Positions 48,094-59,677 of a stretch of DNA of 64,000 bases are shown here, piece after piece. The stretch comes from Cardiocondyla obscurior. Its lineage: Eukaryota > Arthropoda > Insecta > Hymenoptera > Formicidae. Both the position numbers and the translations under genes were made by a program. The stretch covers positions 2,668,501 to 2,732,500 of the forward strand of contig NC_091874.1 in the NCBI RefSeq assembly GCF_019399895.1. The letters run 5' to 3'. The notes below the pieces were generated by a model. The model was given only the letters and a program-made list of their open reading frames with translations, was not told the origin of the DNA and made no database searches. Position 1 is the first letter of the stretch. Every line of letters begins with the position of its first letter.

Positions 48094-48299
48094 AAGGAGT
48101 CGATAGTTTCATCGGGATGAACCGTGGATTCGCGTGGAACGAACGAAAAAGAACGGCAAGGAGGGTAGTAACGGCGCGCAGCGGACGCGCGTGCATAAGG
48201 GAGGACGGTAATTCCTATCGAAATTCCACGGGAGTTTTACGACCGCTCCACTAACCGTTCGACGCTCGTGAATTTGCGAAATGTCGTGCCTAAAGTAAA

Positions 48300-48578
48300 A
48301 TGCTGCCTCGGATGCTCCCGTGCCCGCCGGCAACGGGAATCGGCACCGTAATATCCGCTGACGAAAGACATCATCGCGCCACGGAGATAAATCGAGAGCA
48401 CGAAGTTGCAAGCGGATTAATCCCGCTTTCCGCGGCACCGGTCTTCTTCGTCGGATTAAATGCGCCCGCGTTTTCATACGGACGCGATGTCGCATCCGCG
48501 GGATCGCTATTGTGGCAACCAAACGCTACGTGTTTCCGGCATTATCTAGTGTCGATGCTGCCGCCCAAGTCGTGGTAA
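48300..48578 (+). CDS. small ATG-initiated open frame in a CpG-rich island, unrecognised
   Basis: ATG at 48,300 (AAAATGC) opens 92 codons to TAA. The translation looks protein-like (for example ATEINREHEVASGLIPLSAA and PVFFVGLNAPAFSYGRDVA), with one moderately hydrophobic stretch. A second plus-strand frame is open from about 48,362 to 48,826 and is also protein-like (RYVFPALSSVDAAAQVVVNV), and the minus strand is open from 48,522 to 48,109. At most one of these can be coding, and the overlap shows how stop-poor the island is. No family recognised. Confidence 0.15.
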   Translation: MLPRMLPCPPATGIGTVISADERHHRATEINREHEVASGLIPLSAAPVFFVGLNAPAFSYGRDVASAGSLLWQPNATCFRHYLVSMLPPKSW

Positions 48579-48883
48579 ACGTCGGCGATAAGGTAAATCT
48601 TAAAATGCCACATTGTGCGACACAAAGGGGATTTCCGGGCAAGACTGAATCCCGTTATTGCTTTTCTCATTCCACGAGATTGTTTACGAAATCGTTAAAT
48701 CACAAATTTGGCCCGTGGGATTTACGCTCGCGATATTGTGATAGACGTGATACGTACAGCGTGGGTCGATTCTACAAGAATACTTCGGACGGAAGAATAT
48801 ATAGTGAGCTTTTCAATACCTTGTAAATAATTTATAGAAATCGTATATATTGCGCAGGACGTTGAATCTATCACAAAATGTAT

Positions 48884-48916
48884 CTATATATATATGTATA
48901 TTAAAGAAAAAAAAAA
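48884..48916. repeat. (TA)n followed by A run
   Basis: TATATATATATGTATATTAAA then a short A run. The same word order (TATATATATGTATATTAAA then poly-A) recurs at 55,371-55,408. Confidence 0.75.
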
Positions 48917-50194
48917 TGATAGCGAATATTATAACGAAATAGCGTGTGCTATTTTATTAAAATAAATCAGATCGGTAGTTTCGAAGAAAAATTTTGAGAA
49001 TGATGATAAAAGTTTCTTCGTGCCCATTTATCAGGATCGAAGGTAAGAATAAATAATGAGAATCATTGCATCGCGTCCTGAGATGCAAAGCGAATAATTC
49101 GGCTCCTATTATTCTCACGTTTCCATTGGCCGTTTTCTGCGAAAAGCGCTAACAGGGCAAAATAGACACAATCGACAGGAAAATTGCTGTTAAAACAAAG
49201 AGATTAAATGCCGAGGAATGTACAAAAGCTTCTGCCATTTTAGTTCTCCTTCGACTTTTACTATTCTTCCGGCGCGGCTTATGGTCCCTTCAATCCAAAT
49301 GGAAAACCAGCTGCAGAAACGTTGTTACCGCCGCGCCGGTGCGAGCCATCTTTTGGAAAAGAAGATTGTTGCGTTAAATTCGTAAATAAAAGAATAGACA
49401 CGGAGCTGTCGCGAAATGTCCGCCGCCGTTAAGTAAAATCTCCAGGAAAACGGTACACAACTTGTCTCGCGTGTGCGAAGCCCAGGGAAAAGAGACGAGA
49501 ACCACGAGCAGCGACAACTCGATTATTCTGTGGTTTTCACGACTTTCTTTCACGACCGCTAACTCGGGTGCAAAAGCAAGAAGAACCAAAGGCACGATGC
49601 GCATTGCGCACCGGGAGACATTAGACTCTAAAAGTGCCATCCGCTTGTTCCGACAGACACGGAGAAATTCGCGTATACGATGGCTGTTCGCGTAGTTAAA
49701 TTTTTGTTTCTCTCCGTTTAAGCCGAAGGGAAGTTTTCGTGTGCAATGAGACGCGCGACCTGTCGTTCAGCAGTTCAAAAAGTTGTTTTCGAGCAGAAAA
49801 ACGTAAATCAAATTGTTCCTTTGCATTTGTCTCTGCGTAAAGGTAATTTTATTATTTTGAATGTAATTAAAAACTGTCTCTAATGATCGTCAAATAAAGC
49901 TCATAAATAATCATTTAAAATAGAGTCAATATATCATACTGTGTCAAATAGTATCTTGTCTATCATGGTGACCGTGTTGAGACGAAGTGAATGTAAGAAC
50001 CACCCCGTATAGAAAGATTGTTGAACTGCCTCCCATGACTGGCGAATGCCGGCCATGGTTAATGAATCCCCCAGAGTTTCTCTTGGAAGATTAACGACGT
50101 AAGGAACACCAACAGCTGGTGGGCGACGAAAAGGGGTTGGAAAATCTTTTAATGCTGTGTATCCGACTTGGATAATGTTCTGTGCACGAGTCTA

Positions 50195-50209
50195 TTTTTT
50201 TTTTTTTTT
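50195..50209. repeat. poly-T tract (15)
   Basis: Fifteen uninterrupted T bases followed by CTAACAAAG. Simple repeat. Confidence 0.85.
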
Positions 50210-50771
50210 CTAACAAAGAGAGATTTATAGAGACGCGTATGCTTGAGAATTTACTTTTCTTGTAATTTCCCGTACTTTAATAAGATCAGACGTTTTATAT
50301 TCCTTTCAATTTCATGATGCTTCAATTTCCTATCTTCTTTTACGTCATTTTGCATGCGTTAATGCATTTCCAATAGTCGCTTTTTCTATCTTTCTTTTTT
50401 TTTTCTTTTTTTTTATGATTCTTTGTGAATGATTCGTTATGCAGTTAAACATTAATATCGTGATTACCATCGGTAATTACATTCGGGCTGAGTTCCAGCA
50501 ATTTGACGAGTAAGCGCCAGACATAAAAGTAATGGAGCTATAATTAGTTAATTAGCGTAACACAAATCGTCCCGAATGAATATACTAGTCGGTCGATAAA
50601 CAAATACAAGCCGATCCTGCATTAACGAAATCCATTCAATAAAGGTTAATGGAAACGATTCGCAAGAAATGTAATTATGGAGAGAGTTTCCAACGCATCC
50701 GTCGATATGTATCGAGATTATTCATACGTTTAAACCGCATGATCAAACTGAGGGCCTTCGGGCCGGAATAA

Positions 50772-51332
50772 TTACAAGATACAATGAAATTGAATCACGC
50801 TGTAACATAGGGAAATAGAGTGATAATGCAGCGAACGTATTATTCTGCCGGCTACGTTAATTTCTTTTGCAAATAATGTATTAAAATTCTCTAACGTGTA
50901 CTCGACTCTAATATGTATTTCCGACGAAAGGTCGCGATCTGACAATGATATCGAAGAGCTCTCGCGTTCTTTAAACGGTTCCAAGCCGCCGATAACTCGT
51001 CGCTCAATTTTGCTCAATGCCGTCGACGCATTAACGTGCTCGTCATCGAGGGCAAGAGACGCGACAACAGACCCATGTGTCTCTCCGCTTAAACACCCTG
51101 CCCGTACGTTATCGCGCTCCAAGAACACCCGGTACAACGGTAGCTGGTGCGCGCCGCAGCACGCATATAACATGCAGAATTTCACGAGCAATAAACAACT
51201 GCCACCGTAATCGTGGCAGTAATATATGCGGGCGACGTCGGAATCGTTTTCGGTAAAGAGGAGAGGAGTGCCGGCGCCGTCCGAAGTCTCCTCCGGCGTA
51301 TCCGGCCGGCGTGCATGAACTCGCGCGTCCAC
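50772..51332 (-). CDS. longest open frame of the window, minus strand, unrecognised
   Basis: The frame is open for 186 codons on the minus strand. There is no ATG at its left limit; the first internal Met is about residue 54, so it would have to be an internal exon or start there. The middle part reads like protein (for example STALSKIERRVIGGLEPFKE followed by an acidic-serine stretch and RVEYTLENFNTLFAKEI). The N-terminal part is Arg-rich and looks like CpG-island translation. A plus-strand frame overlaps it. No signal peptide, domain or family is recognised, and no clear splice acceptor was found at its start. In a locally stop-poor region a frame of this length can arise by chance. Confidence 0.17.
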   Translation of the reverse strand: MDARVHARRPDTPEETSDGAGTPLLFTENDSDVARIYYCHDYGGSCLLLVKFCMLYACCGAHQLPLYRVFLERDNVRAGCLSGETHGSVVASLALDDEHVNASTALSKIERRVIGGLEPFKERESSSISLSDRDLSSEIHIRVEYTLENFNTLFAKEINVAGRIIRSLHYHSISLCYSVIQFHCIL

Positions 51333-51827
51333 GTACGTGCTGTTCGCGCAGGTGTTTCACTTTACAAAACTACCGTGCCTTCCGTCGCGAGCCGTGTTTT
51401 GCGCCGCCGACTGTGGAGAGAAAAGAAACGGCCCGGCGCCGGAGCCAGAGAGGTGGCTGGCACAGGTGCCTGTGTTCAGACAGCCGGATACGTACCTGTC
51501 CAAATGTCTCCGCGCGGAGCTCGTATTACAGTAACATATGAGGACGGGAATACTTATTCCCCCGTGCGCACCGTCTAACTTTGCTCGTTATGAGACTTTT
51601 ATTTCCGCCCCACGGTTACTTGCTCCGCCGAAGGGAAAAAAGGGTATCGCGCGCCCTCCGCCCTAAAGCTTTACAAAGGGGTATGTTTTCTTTTGTGATT
51701 CCTACGAGAGGTTCTATTCGACAGCGTTTGCGTATATTTGCTTGTACAAATTGTCGGTAATTTCGAGGATAATCAAATAGTTAAAAAGTTTTAATAAACG
51801 TTAAATAATGAAATGTAACTGTCAAGA

Positions 51828-51858
51828 TTTTTTTTCTTTCTTTTTTTTTTTCTTTTTT
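51828..51858. repeat. T-rich tract
   Basis: T runs interrupted by single C bases, longest run 11. Simple repeat. Confidence 0.8.
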
Positions 51859-54800
51859 AATTAGTACACAGATATTTAGATATTGCAACATAAAGATTTA
51901 TCTATTTGCAGCCGTGTAACGTTTATATAAAAAAACCGTGTCACAAGATATTTAATGCGCCTGCGATGTACGCATATATATGCGATTGAAAACATTCTAG
52001 ATAAATTTATTTGGAATTCTCACGAATGGTCGAGCACGTTACATCAAACGCGCGAAAACGTGTACGGTAGAAAATGCATAAAACAAATTTGTCGGGTATC
52101 ACGCGCAGAGTGCCGCGCTGCTTTTTTCATCCTGCACGTAGAACATTAATCACATTATTCGCGTGGAAACTCGCGTGATAACGTCGTGCAACAGACCTAA
52201 AAAGCCGAATGTGTTAGTTTAATTTCAACTCAAACGGCACCTCGACGATCATTTGTTCCTGCGTAACTATTCATTTATAGCTGGCGATATCGCTAATTGG
52301 ACCATGCCAATTTGGCGTATACACAAAAATTCGAAAAAGTGCATTCAATAATATTGCTGATTTGCTCCCTACAAACTGAAAATTCCAAGCGATCTCAAAT
52401 TTGTTATGTTTTGTATTGAAACTCACCAGATGGTGGAATAGGTGGTTAATTAACGAGAGAGACGTGGGTTAAATTATTATTAAAAAACACCTCGTGCCCG
52501 ATCTCCGAACGAATCAACTAATTGCATTGGTTAGACTCGTTAAATTCCATCACCGCGTAATAAATAAAGTTGTGTGAAATTAAATGCATACCATAATAAT
52601 GAAATTTATTACTACAATGCATATACGAATAGCAACCAAAAAGACCAGAAAATAATGTACTTCGTGCTAAACAATATCAGTTGCCAACAATCAAAGTAAA
52701 ACTACGTAGAAAATTAATTTACCTATAAACTTTTAATTTCCATCCTAATATTTTAATAAAATTTCTTCAATTTTAATTGCAATATTTGAGAATTATATTT
52801 ATTCATTTTATATCATTAATTAATGATAGTCTTTAAACTATGTTAAGTCATATATGCATTATTTTTCGTACTAAAGTATGCACGTCACGTCTTGTAAACT
52901 TTTTATCTTAAATAGACGCAAGTTTTGCGAACAGCGAATTTACATTCAATTTAGACGTGTATAAACACAAAAATTTAAAGATAGAAGCTTATGGTAAAAA
53001 AAAAATCTCTTTAGAATTTTAAGTTTGCATATTCTGTGTAATTTTTACGAAAATTTATGTTGCATGATTTAAGTATGCGTTATTCTACTAAAATTATTGA
53101 CCAGCTTCCGCCTTAAATCCGATTATTCAAAGACAGTTATTAAGCGAGAGTTGTATATCCTATGCTACCATCGCAGTCGTTAAATATATCATTTTTCAGA
53201 CCGTCGTTTTAAATCGTGTTTTAATCCGATCGTTAATATTTTATTTTCACCCACAGCTTCCACGTATTCATTTAATATATATCATTGGATAATATAAGTG
53301 TTTTCTTTTACTTTTCACATGAAACATAAATAAGTTGATTTATGTCATTATTCGTGCTGCCACATCGTCGCCGTTATAAAACTCCTATTATTAATAAAAG
53401 ATTTTATCGATAATCGCCGTGAGATAATGCAAATTTTGTAAATCTAGGAACGTTTACTTTGAACGCTCAAGAATATAAAGAAGGAACTTGGTGAAGAGAC
53501 GATCGTATTTCAACGGAGGGCTTCCTCGTGATCTCGCGACAAGGTTTCCTAGCAGCTGCCGCGACACAATAAAGCCGCAACAAATAAATCTTCCTTGAGG
53601 AACACTTCCGAATTTGAATTTCCACGGTTGGGGGCTCAGAGTAAAATTATCCGCGTTTCCAGGAGTGAATTTGCTAACTTCGCTCCGCGGCGACACCGAA
53701 CTTTCGAAGGCTCCGCTATTTTACCACGCAAAGTTTTGAATGTGACCGAAGAAGGGTACAGTTACCTTTTACGTAATCGCGACCTTTGAAGTATTTAAAT
53801 TGCAAAAATAATTTAATGCTCGGTGAATCACCGATTCGCATCAATAACATAAAAATGACGACGGAAGTTTCGGTAGCTTACAAAATTATTCGTTTTACGT
53901 AATTGATTTACTTTTTATAACTGTGTAATCTGTAACATACTATTCTTGTATATCGCATCATCGACGTGTCCGAAAAGAAAAAGAAAAAAAAACGAGAAAG
54001 TGCAAGTAAAAAATATTTATCTTCTTAGAACGAACTATTGAATCATTTAGTTTTTAATCACTTAATGTCTCGATCAAGCGATCAATTATTTCTCTGAAAT
54101 ACAAGCTCTAATGCAAATATACTCTCACCTCGCGTCCGTCGTCGTTCGCGACGTTATAAATTGCGAAGTTCGCGTTACAACGACCCACATACGACCAGGG
54201 AGCGACCCTACGCGGCGTGGCAGGGTGAAAAATGACTGGACCTCGTATTAATCGTAGCTACTTTAACGTTACGTCCAGTATGTTCGCGAAGCTAAAGTTT
54301 GCCGCGCACCTGCGGTGGCACGGCCGAGAACGTCGATGCCGATGGATTCGTTACACGGAAACTCGGTTTGCGGTCGTGTGTATACTTACGAGAGCACGCG
54401 TAAACTCCGTCGTCTGTCAAAACTTCAAGAGGCTATTAAAACAAATTGCAACCGGAATGGACTGGCCAACTCGCATGTGAAAGTAGTTAAGTCTTTGATG
54501 CGACATATTCATATAGGAATTATGGCGAAAACTTTCTTACTCTCGTCAAATGCCACATGATAAGCTCATTGATTAAATAAGCTGATGATGCGATTATGTG
54601 TAATAAAGAGAGAGAGAACAATTTGGAACTGTCATACTACAAAGTTCAAATAAAAGATACGAAAAAAAAACTGAAAAGACTGACAGAGATAGTTTCTTGC
54701 AGTTAAAAAAAAATTTATACGATTTTATGTGTAAGAGACATTCACAGGAAAGCTCCGAAAAGGTATTACGAGGACGTGACGCTGCTGAAATTTTTTTTTC

Positions 54801-55370
54801 CTTTATTGTCCTGTGCGCCGGAATCAGAAAGTAACGGAAATGTATTTGAGCTGAGTCTTCGCACCATAATAAAAAGAAAAAAAGAAAAAAAAAATTGAAT
54901 AAAAGGCAAAGGCGAGGAGAAGAGGCGGGGGACCGTTGGAATGAATAGTAAAATCAATCGAACGTCTAACGAGCGTGACCTACTTCGCCGATGAAAACTG
55001 ATCTTAAGCCCTTTTCGAATTCATTGTGTCCTCGGGTGTAGGTAATCTTTCGGACGGCTTATAACTGCCCCCAGGGATATAAACTGGATAAAAACTTTTA
55101 GTTAGGAATGTTATTTGCGTCAGTAACATAATCGTAATTCCAACAAAGTTCCCTTCTCTCACAGTGACACGTCGAAATAATGATCTTTCAGAGCGTCAAT
55201 AACAATGTAACTCGAATTAAATTGGATTGCTGCATTTTATAGAAATAAATAGAATGCTTGTTGAATATCTGCGCTTAATAGAGTTCGCACAAAACCTACT
55301 TAATCATTTGTAATTGTAAAAATCAATAGATTTTCTTTTAAAAATTATAAATTTACTAAACTCAAATCAA

Positions 55371-55408
55371 TATATATATGTATATTAAAAAAAAAAAAAA
55401 AAAAAAAA
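55371..55408. repeat. (TA)n followed by poly-A (22)
   Basis: TATATATATGTATATT followed by 22 uninterrupted A bases (55,387-55,408). The junction word matches the tract at 48,884, which could reflect a shared 3' end of a short retroposed family or simple coincidence of microsatellites. Confidence 0.9.
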
Positions 55409-55654
55409 CAGGCCGGATTAATTATTTTCTACATCTTCTTTTTATTACATTAATCCTGTATATAATTCCAATTACCTAGTAATAGTTTTATTAATAATTA
55501 CAAGAGGAAAAAGATATTAATGTTGCAATATTGATTATTGGAGGATGCACCTCGCGCAAAGACCAGTAATCTTTTAGGTCTCAATGAGAGAAGAGTTACT
55601 ATGTGCAATGTAATTTAATAGCACTGCCATTTCCTCTCTGACTTCGCTTTTCAG

Positions 55655-55782
55655 CGATTATGTCGAGTATATCTCCACGGGACCTCTTTCCTCAACAACC
55701 GTCTGATTGCGAAATGTTCGTACCTCGGAAAATGTCAACTGGATGTTATCGACAAACTCTTTTCCTTTCACTAAAAAACGAA
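55655..55782 (+). CDS. candidate internal exon with strong splice sites, unrecognised
   Basis: One of the best splice-bounded segments here: the acceptor TCCTCTCTGACTTCGCTTTTCAG ends at 55,654 in its last 20 bases, and a perfect donor GTGAGT starts at 55,783 after GAA. Length 128 bases. With 2 leading bases it is open for exactly 42 codons (starting IMSSISPRDLFPQQPSDCEM), ends in phase 0, and the same frame stays open to 55,917. The phase-0 frame is open for 38 codons before TAA, so the reading frame is not settled. The minus strand is open as well. No family is recognised. A non-coding exon is an equal alternative. Confidence 0.2.
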
Positions 55783-58232
55783 GTGAGTAAAGAGAAATTA
55801 TGTAGAATCGCGACGGTGAATTATTTCTTATTTCTGCCAGTTGATTACATTCCACTTTCGGCCGTAAAGCGCGCGTCTCTCGTTGAAACACTGAGTTACT
55901 GCATTACAAGGTTTTAGATTCCTTTTGTTACCGGTCCTTCTTTTACCAGCTGTTTCGTTTACACGAAACGTCAACCTGTAGAATCCGCCCGGTACCAGTT
56001 CACGTAGAAGAAACCATTAGTTCCTCTTTTCTTTCCCTCCCGTTTTCGAGCCGTGCCTTCGCGCTCTGCCTTCGTTGCTTTCTCATTTATTCTGAAAAAT
56101 GCGATAAAGTAGGATTTGACCTGACGTTGGATGGGAAGGAGCAAGAGCAAAAAAGATAAAGAACGGGCGGCTAGCAACTTGGTTGCAGAATGGCGCAAGG
56201 GTTGTGGGCCAGCTAGCGTGTAACGGAAGAAAAAAAAAAAAATACTTGGTCGTAACATAGCGTTGTAAATAATACGCGAAAGTCTTGGCCACACCGGGCA
56301 AAATCCGTCCCCGGCGGACGCTTTTACTTCTCACTCTTGTTTCTCGCGGATTATAATGTTGTTATTTACGAGCGATGGAGTGCCTTTCAACTAAAGCTTT
56401 ATATAGTGTAACGCTGAGTTTCCAGTCGCCGAAGAGCCTGAATAATAGCGTAAAATTTCTTTGCACATCGCAAGACAGGATTCCCCTCTGCTAAATAAGT
56501 CTCAATCGTATTTTTAATTACAGCCGGTCTTGCACGTAATTTACCTTGTATAAAATGTATCGCGCGTACAGCTTCTTGCAAAGAAAAAATAATAAAATAA
56601 TTTACAGCTTAATCTTTCTCTCTCTCTCTCTCTCTTTCTCTTCGTTTCCCATCGGTATCTCTTAGAATCTCGTTAACGACCATTTATTTTACCCGACAAT
56701 TTATTTACCAAGTTTATATCTTTGAGTTTTATTACGCTATTTGCCAGTAAGAACGTTGCAATTAAATAAAAAAGGATTTTCTTCGTGATATTTAAATACC
56801 TTGTCTACCTTCAATTAGATCAAGGGCCACTCGAATGCGTATATTAACGTTACATTCAGCGAGCAGGCGGCGTGCATAGAATTTTCTCAGCCTTTTGTGT
56901 GCACGTAGCAAATGTTGCAGCCGCATCAGTTCCGTCACGTCAGGAGAGATTAAGCGGCAAGCGCATCAACGTCCGAAAAGTATCGAAAATTTAAAGAACG
57001 TCGAGCGGTAGCTTCTATCGACAGCTTCCTCGGCTCTCAAGTCACGTTTCGAATCGCGGTGATCGTTTCACAGGGACGTGCCTTCGTCAGGACGGAGTTC
57101 CGAGTCGGTGAATCCGCGCTCGGTCCGGTGAGCCCCAGGCTCGCGAGTGCCAACGAATCGCGTTTACAAAGCTCAACTTGATCCGCACTTTCCATACTCT
57201 CGTGATAGGTTTTTTTTTCTTTTTTTTTACACCTCGATATCGCAGCAGCGATCGAGAAGCTAGTTCCCATTCTGTACCCAGGCGCGCTCGTTTACGTTCA
57301 AAAACCTAATTAAAATAACAATCGGCCGCGGACAATGGTGTCGAAGCGCGGCCGTATGTTATGTGCACTTGTACGTACGTGCTTGGATTCCGAAAGCGAG
57401 GAAGACAGTGCTTTTATATTGATCGACGGAGATTGACTAATACCCTACCTGCGCGAAACGCGCACGTACATTTACGTATTATTGTATAATGACATTTCCT
57501 GACAATAAACTGATATTTTTCGGGCACTACGTAACGGCGCTGTGTAAGGCTGTTATTTAATAACGCTCGGGGAAGAAATGCGATAAATGAAAATGTCAAA
57601 TTGATCAATCTTTGGAGTGGATTCGGGTAATATCACGGCAATTCCGGCCAATTGTGCCCGGTAATACGACAGGACGAAATTGCACGACAAACAAATTGTC
57701 GGCGACGAAATCGCTCGGCGAATAATTCTAGAGCGCAACGTTTCACTTCGAGCGCATCACACAGAATTGTGGAAGCGCCGGAATGCGCGTCGCGGAAAAT
57801 TAAATGTCAAATTAATGCGGACGATAAATTCGCCGGGCGAACGAGCGTCGCGCGGACGTACGGCAAGGCCAGCAAATTTACAGCGCATTATCTAGAATTT
57901 AATTCGACGACATATAAATGCGTGAAGTACGGGCCGATAAGACTACGGAGGAGAAGTGGCCTCTCGAAAGCGTGAGATAACAAAATTGGTTGCATTTATT
58001 TCACGAGTCCGAGCGAGAATAAAATCGCTCGTACTTATTCACCGATAAATTCTCTGACACTCCGTCAAGTTCTTTCGCCCTTTTTAGCGTTTCTATTACA
58101 AAAGAGATCAGGTATCACACTTCCGATACCAGATAATAATACTATACTGAACCTCGCGTCGTTATCAACGTGAAAAATCGCGTTGCATTTTAATATGGTA
58201 TCCGTATCTTTTTTTTTATTTTGTCGTTATAG
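55783..58232. other. mixed non-coding block
   Basis: Contains a short poly-A near 56,229-56,241, a (CT)n tract at 56,614-56,641 and CpG-rich patches at 56,850-57,380 and 57,520-57,980. A plus-strand frame at 57,652-57,975 (107 codons, Arg-rich, no ATG start) runs to a donor-like CGTGAGATAAC and could be an exon, but I see no acceptor for it. No supportable gene. Confidence 0.5.
56614..56641. repeat. (CT)n microsatellite
   Basis: About ten CT dinucleotides in a pyrimidine run, mirror of the plus-strand purine tracts elsewhere. Confidence 0.9.
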
Positions 58233-58330
58233 AAAAGCGAGGCGATGAAAGCCAAGCCGATCTCGGCGACGACGAAACCTTTTCGAAGACAGCTTTGTCA
58301 TTCGAGATGTCTAGCCGTGATCCGTCTTGA
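58233..58330 (+). CDS. candidate 3'-terminal coding exon, unrecognised
   Basis: A strong 3' splice-like site (TTTTTTTTATTTTGTCGTTATAG ending at 58,232 within its last 20 bases) opens this segment. With two leading bases the frame reads 31 codons to TGA, hydrophilic and acidic: KRGDESQADLGDDETFSKTA then LSFEMSSRDPS. That composition is typical of cytoplasmic tails. The phase-0 frame is also open, for 34 codons to TAG, and is basic instead. AATAAA occurs about 220 bases downstream near 58,554. No upstream exon was confirmed, though donors near 57,921 and 57,972 exist. No family is recognised. Confidence 0.2.
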
Positions 58331-59625
58331 CAACTAGAGGTATAAGGAAAATTTATCATTTAATTATAATGATAAAAACTGCTCGATATTATATTTTGAA
58401 GTAATTATATTAATATTAAATCAATTTTTCAATTAAAGCAACGATAAACTTTATTCTTTACGTTTTAATTTAACACGAGACGTTTTTTTCTTTTTTTTTC
58501 TTTGCAAAGTAATATATATTAAAATTTTATTATAAAAATATTAATTAATTATAGAAATAAATAATTGGAAAAAATTTCTAATATTAATTTTTCCTAAAAT
58601 GATTGAGCGTTTTGCATTTCTGTGCAACTTTAATACTTAATGCCATACTACAAATTAATTCTTTAATTATGCAAACTGACAAAATGGAATATTAAACCCA
58701 GTGGTGTTTTCAGATTAAACTTTCGTGTCGGGATAATGAAACATCTAAACTCAGAGTTTCTCATTTTCTAAATTCGAGGTGGGCAAATTTATTAGAAGTT
58801 TATAATAATGCAATAATTGGTAGCTAATTTGTTACGCAGAAGTACGTAAATTCACTTGTTATTGCATTAGTTTCAGATTTGGTCTGCGATATATTTTGCA
58901 CAGCACAATGAAATAAAGTTGTATATTTTAGAACGCGTCTCGCGCTGCATATAAAGCAAGATTTTATCAAACGACCAATATATCGCAAGAATGCATTTAA
59001 TATTTTGATACAATTTCGGGATATAACTTATATGTTCCATTCGTATCGACCATATTTCTTTTTTTTTACTTTTTTTTTTTGAGAATTACAATATATTCAA
59101 TGCACATGCTCTAATATTGCTAAGCAATGATTTATGCATCTTTGGATAAAAGATGAATTGACAACTTATCTACTTAAAGTGTCAAACTTTCGAGAATTTC
59201 GAAGAAACATTTTGAGTATCCACGAAACTTTTCTAAAATGTATGTATAAACTCAGGGCAAACAAAACTCGCGACATTTTAAATCAAACTTTAAACTTTGC
59301 GTCAAAAGATCGGGTTAACTAAACATTTAACGTGCAAGTGTAATGAATACGCTAAAATCCGGATCAATTATACCACGATTTACGTTATTACGACCCGGCG
59401 AATACGGCACATTTTGATTCTGTGGGCAAGTACTCAGCAAATCATTTCGCCTGGCGCACTTCCCTAAAACATGGTCGACTGAATTCAAAGCAGAATTTCA
59501 CCTCCAGAAGCATATCGATCGATCAGTAAAATATTCGCTAAGAAATCGTTCTAGCCAACCGACCGTAACTGTTCACGCGATGTCTGAAACTGCATAAGCA
59601 AGGAAGCGAGGAATTATCGAATAGC

Positions 59626-59677
59626 GAGGAAAAAAAGGGGAAGAGAAAGAGAAAGAAAGAGAGAGAAAGAGAGAAAG
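59626..59677. repeat. 52-base polypurine tract
   Basis: Fifty-two consecutive purines (GAGGAAAAAAAGGGG, then GAAAGA and GAGAGA units). Triplex-forming potential; otherwise simple sequence. Confidence 0.9.

Larger units (their letters stand above)
46978..48299. other. mixed to CpG-rich non-coding block
   Basis: Mixed sequence, becoming strongly CpG-rich after 47,700. Poly-A of 17 at 47,518-47,534. Long overlapping open frames on both strands after 47,600 reflect rare stop codons. A 60-base imperfect hairpin lies at 48,034-48,093. Confidence 0.5.
48579..50771. other. mixed non-coding block
   Basis: Includes a TA-rich tract followed by an A run at 48,884-48,916, a CpG-richer patch at 49,260-49,700, poly-T at 50,195-50,209 and T-rich runs at 50,390-50,415. 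No supportable gene. An ACCACCCCGTATA string near 50,000 is reminiscent of transposon ends, but no partner end is found. Confidence 0.5.
51333..55654. other. CpG-rich start, then AT-rich non-coding block
   Basis: 51,333-51,680 is CpG-rich with overlapping frames. 51,700-53,450 is AT-rich and empty apart from a T-rich tract at 51,828-51,858. 53,450-54,520 is mixed with a CpG-rich patch at 54,120-54,400. 54,660-55,640 is AT-rich with A runs and a TA/poly-A tract at 55,371-55,408. No supportable gene. Confidence 0.5.

Noticed and set aside
48109..48522. 137-codon minus-strand open frame
   Set aside because: Arg-rich translation typical of CpG-rich DNA read in antisense; competes with plus-strand frames.
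50000..50011. CCACCCCGTATA, reminiscent of transposon ends
   Set aside because: No inverted partner within several hundred bases on either side.
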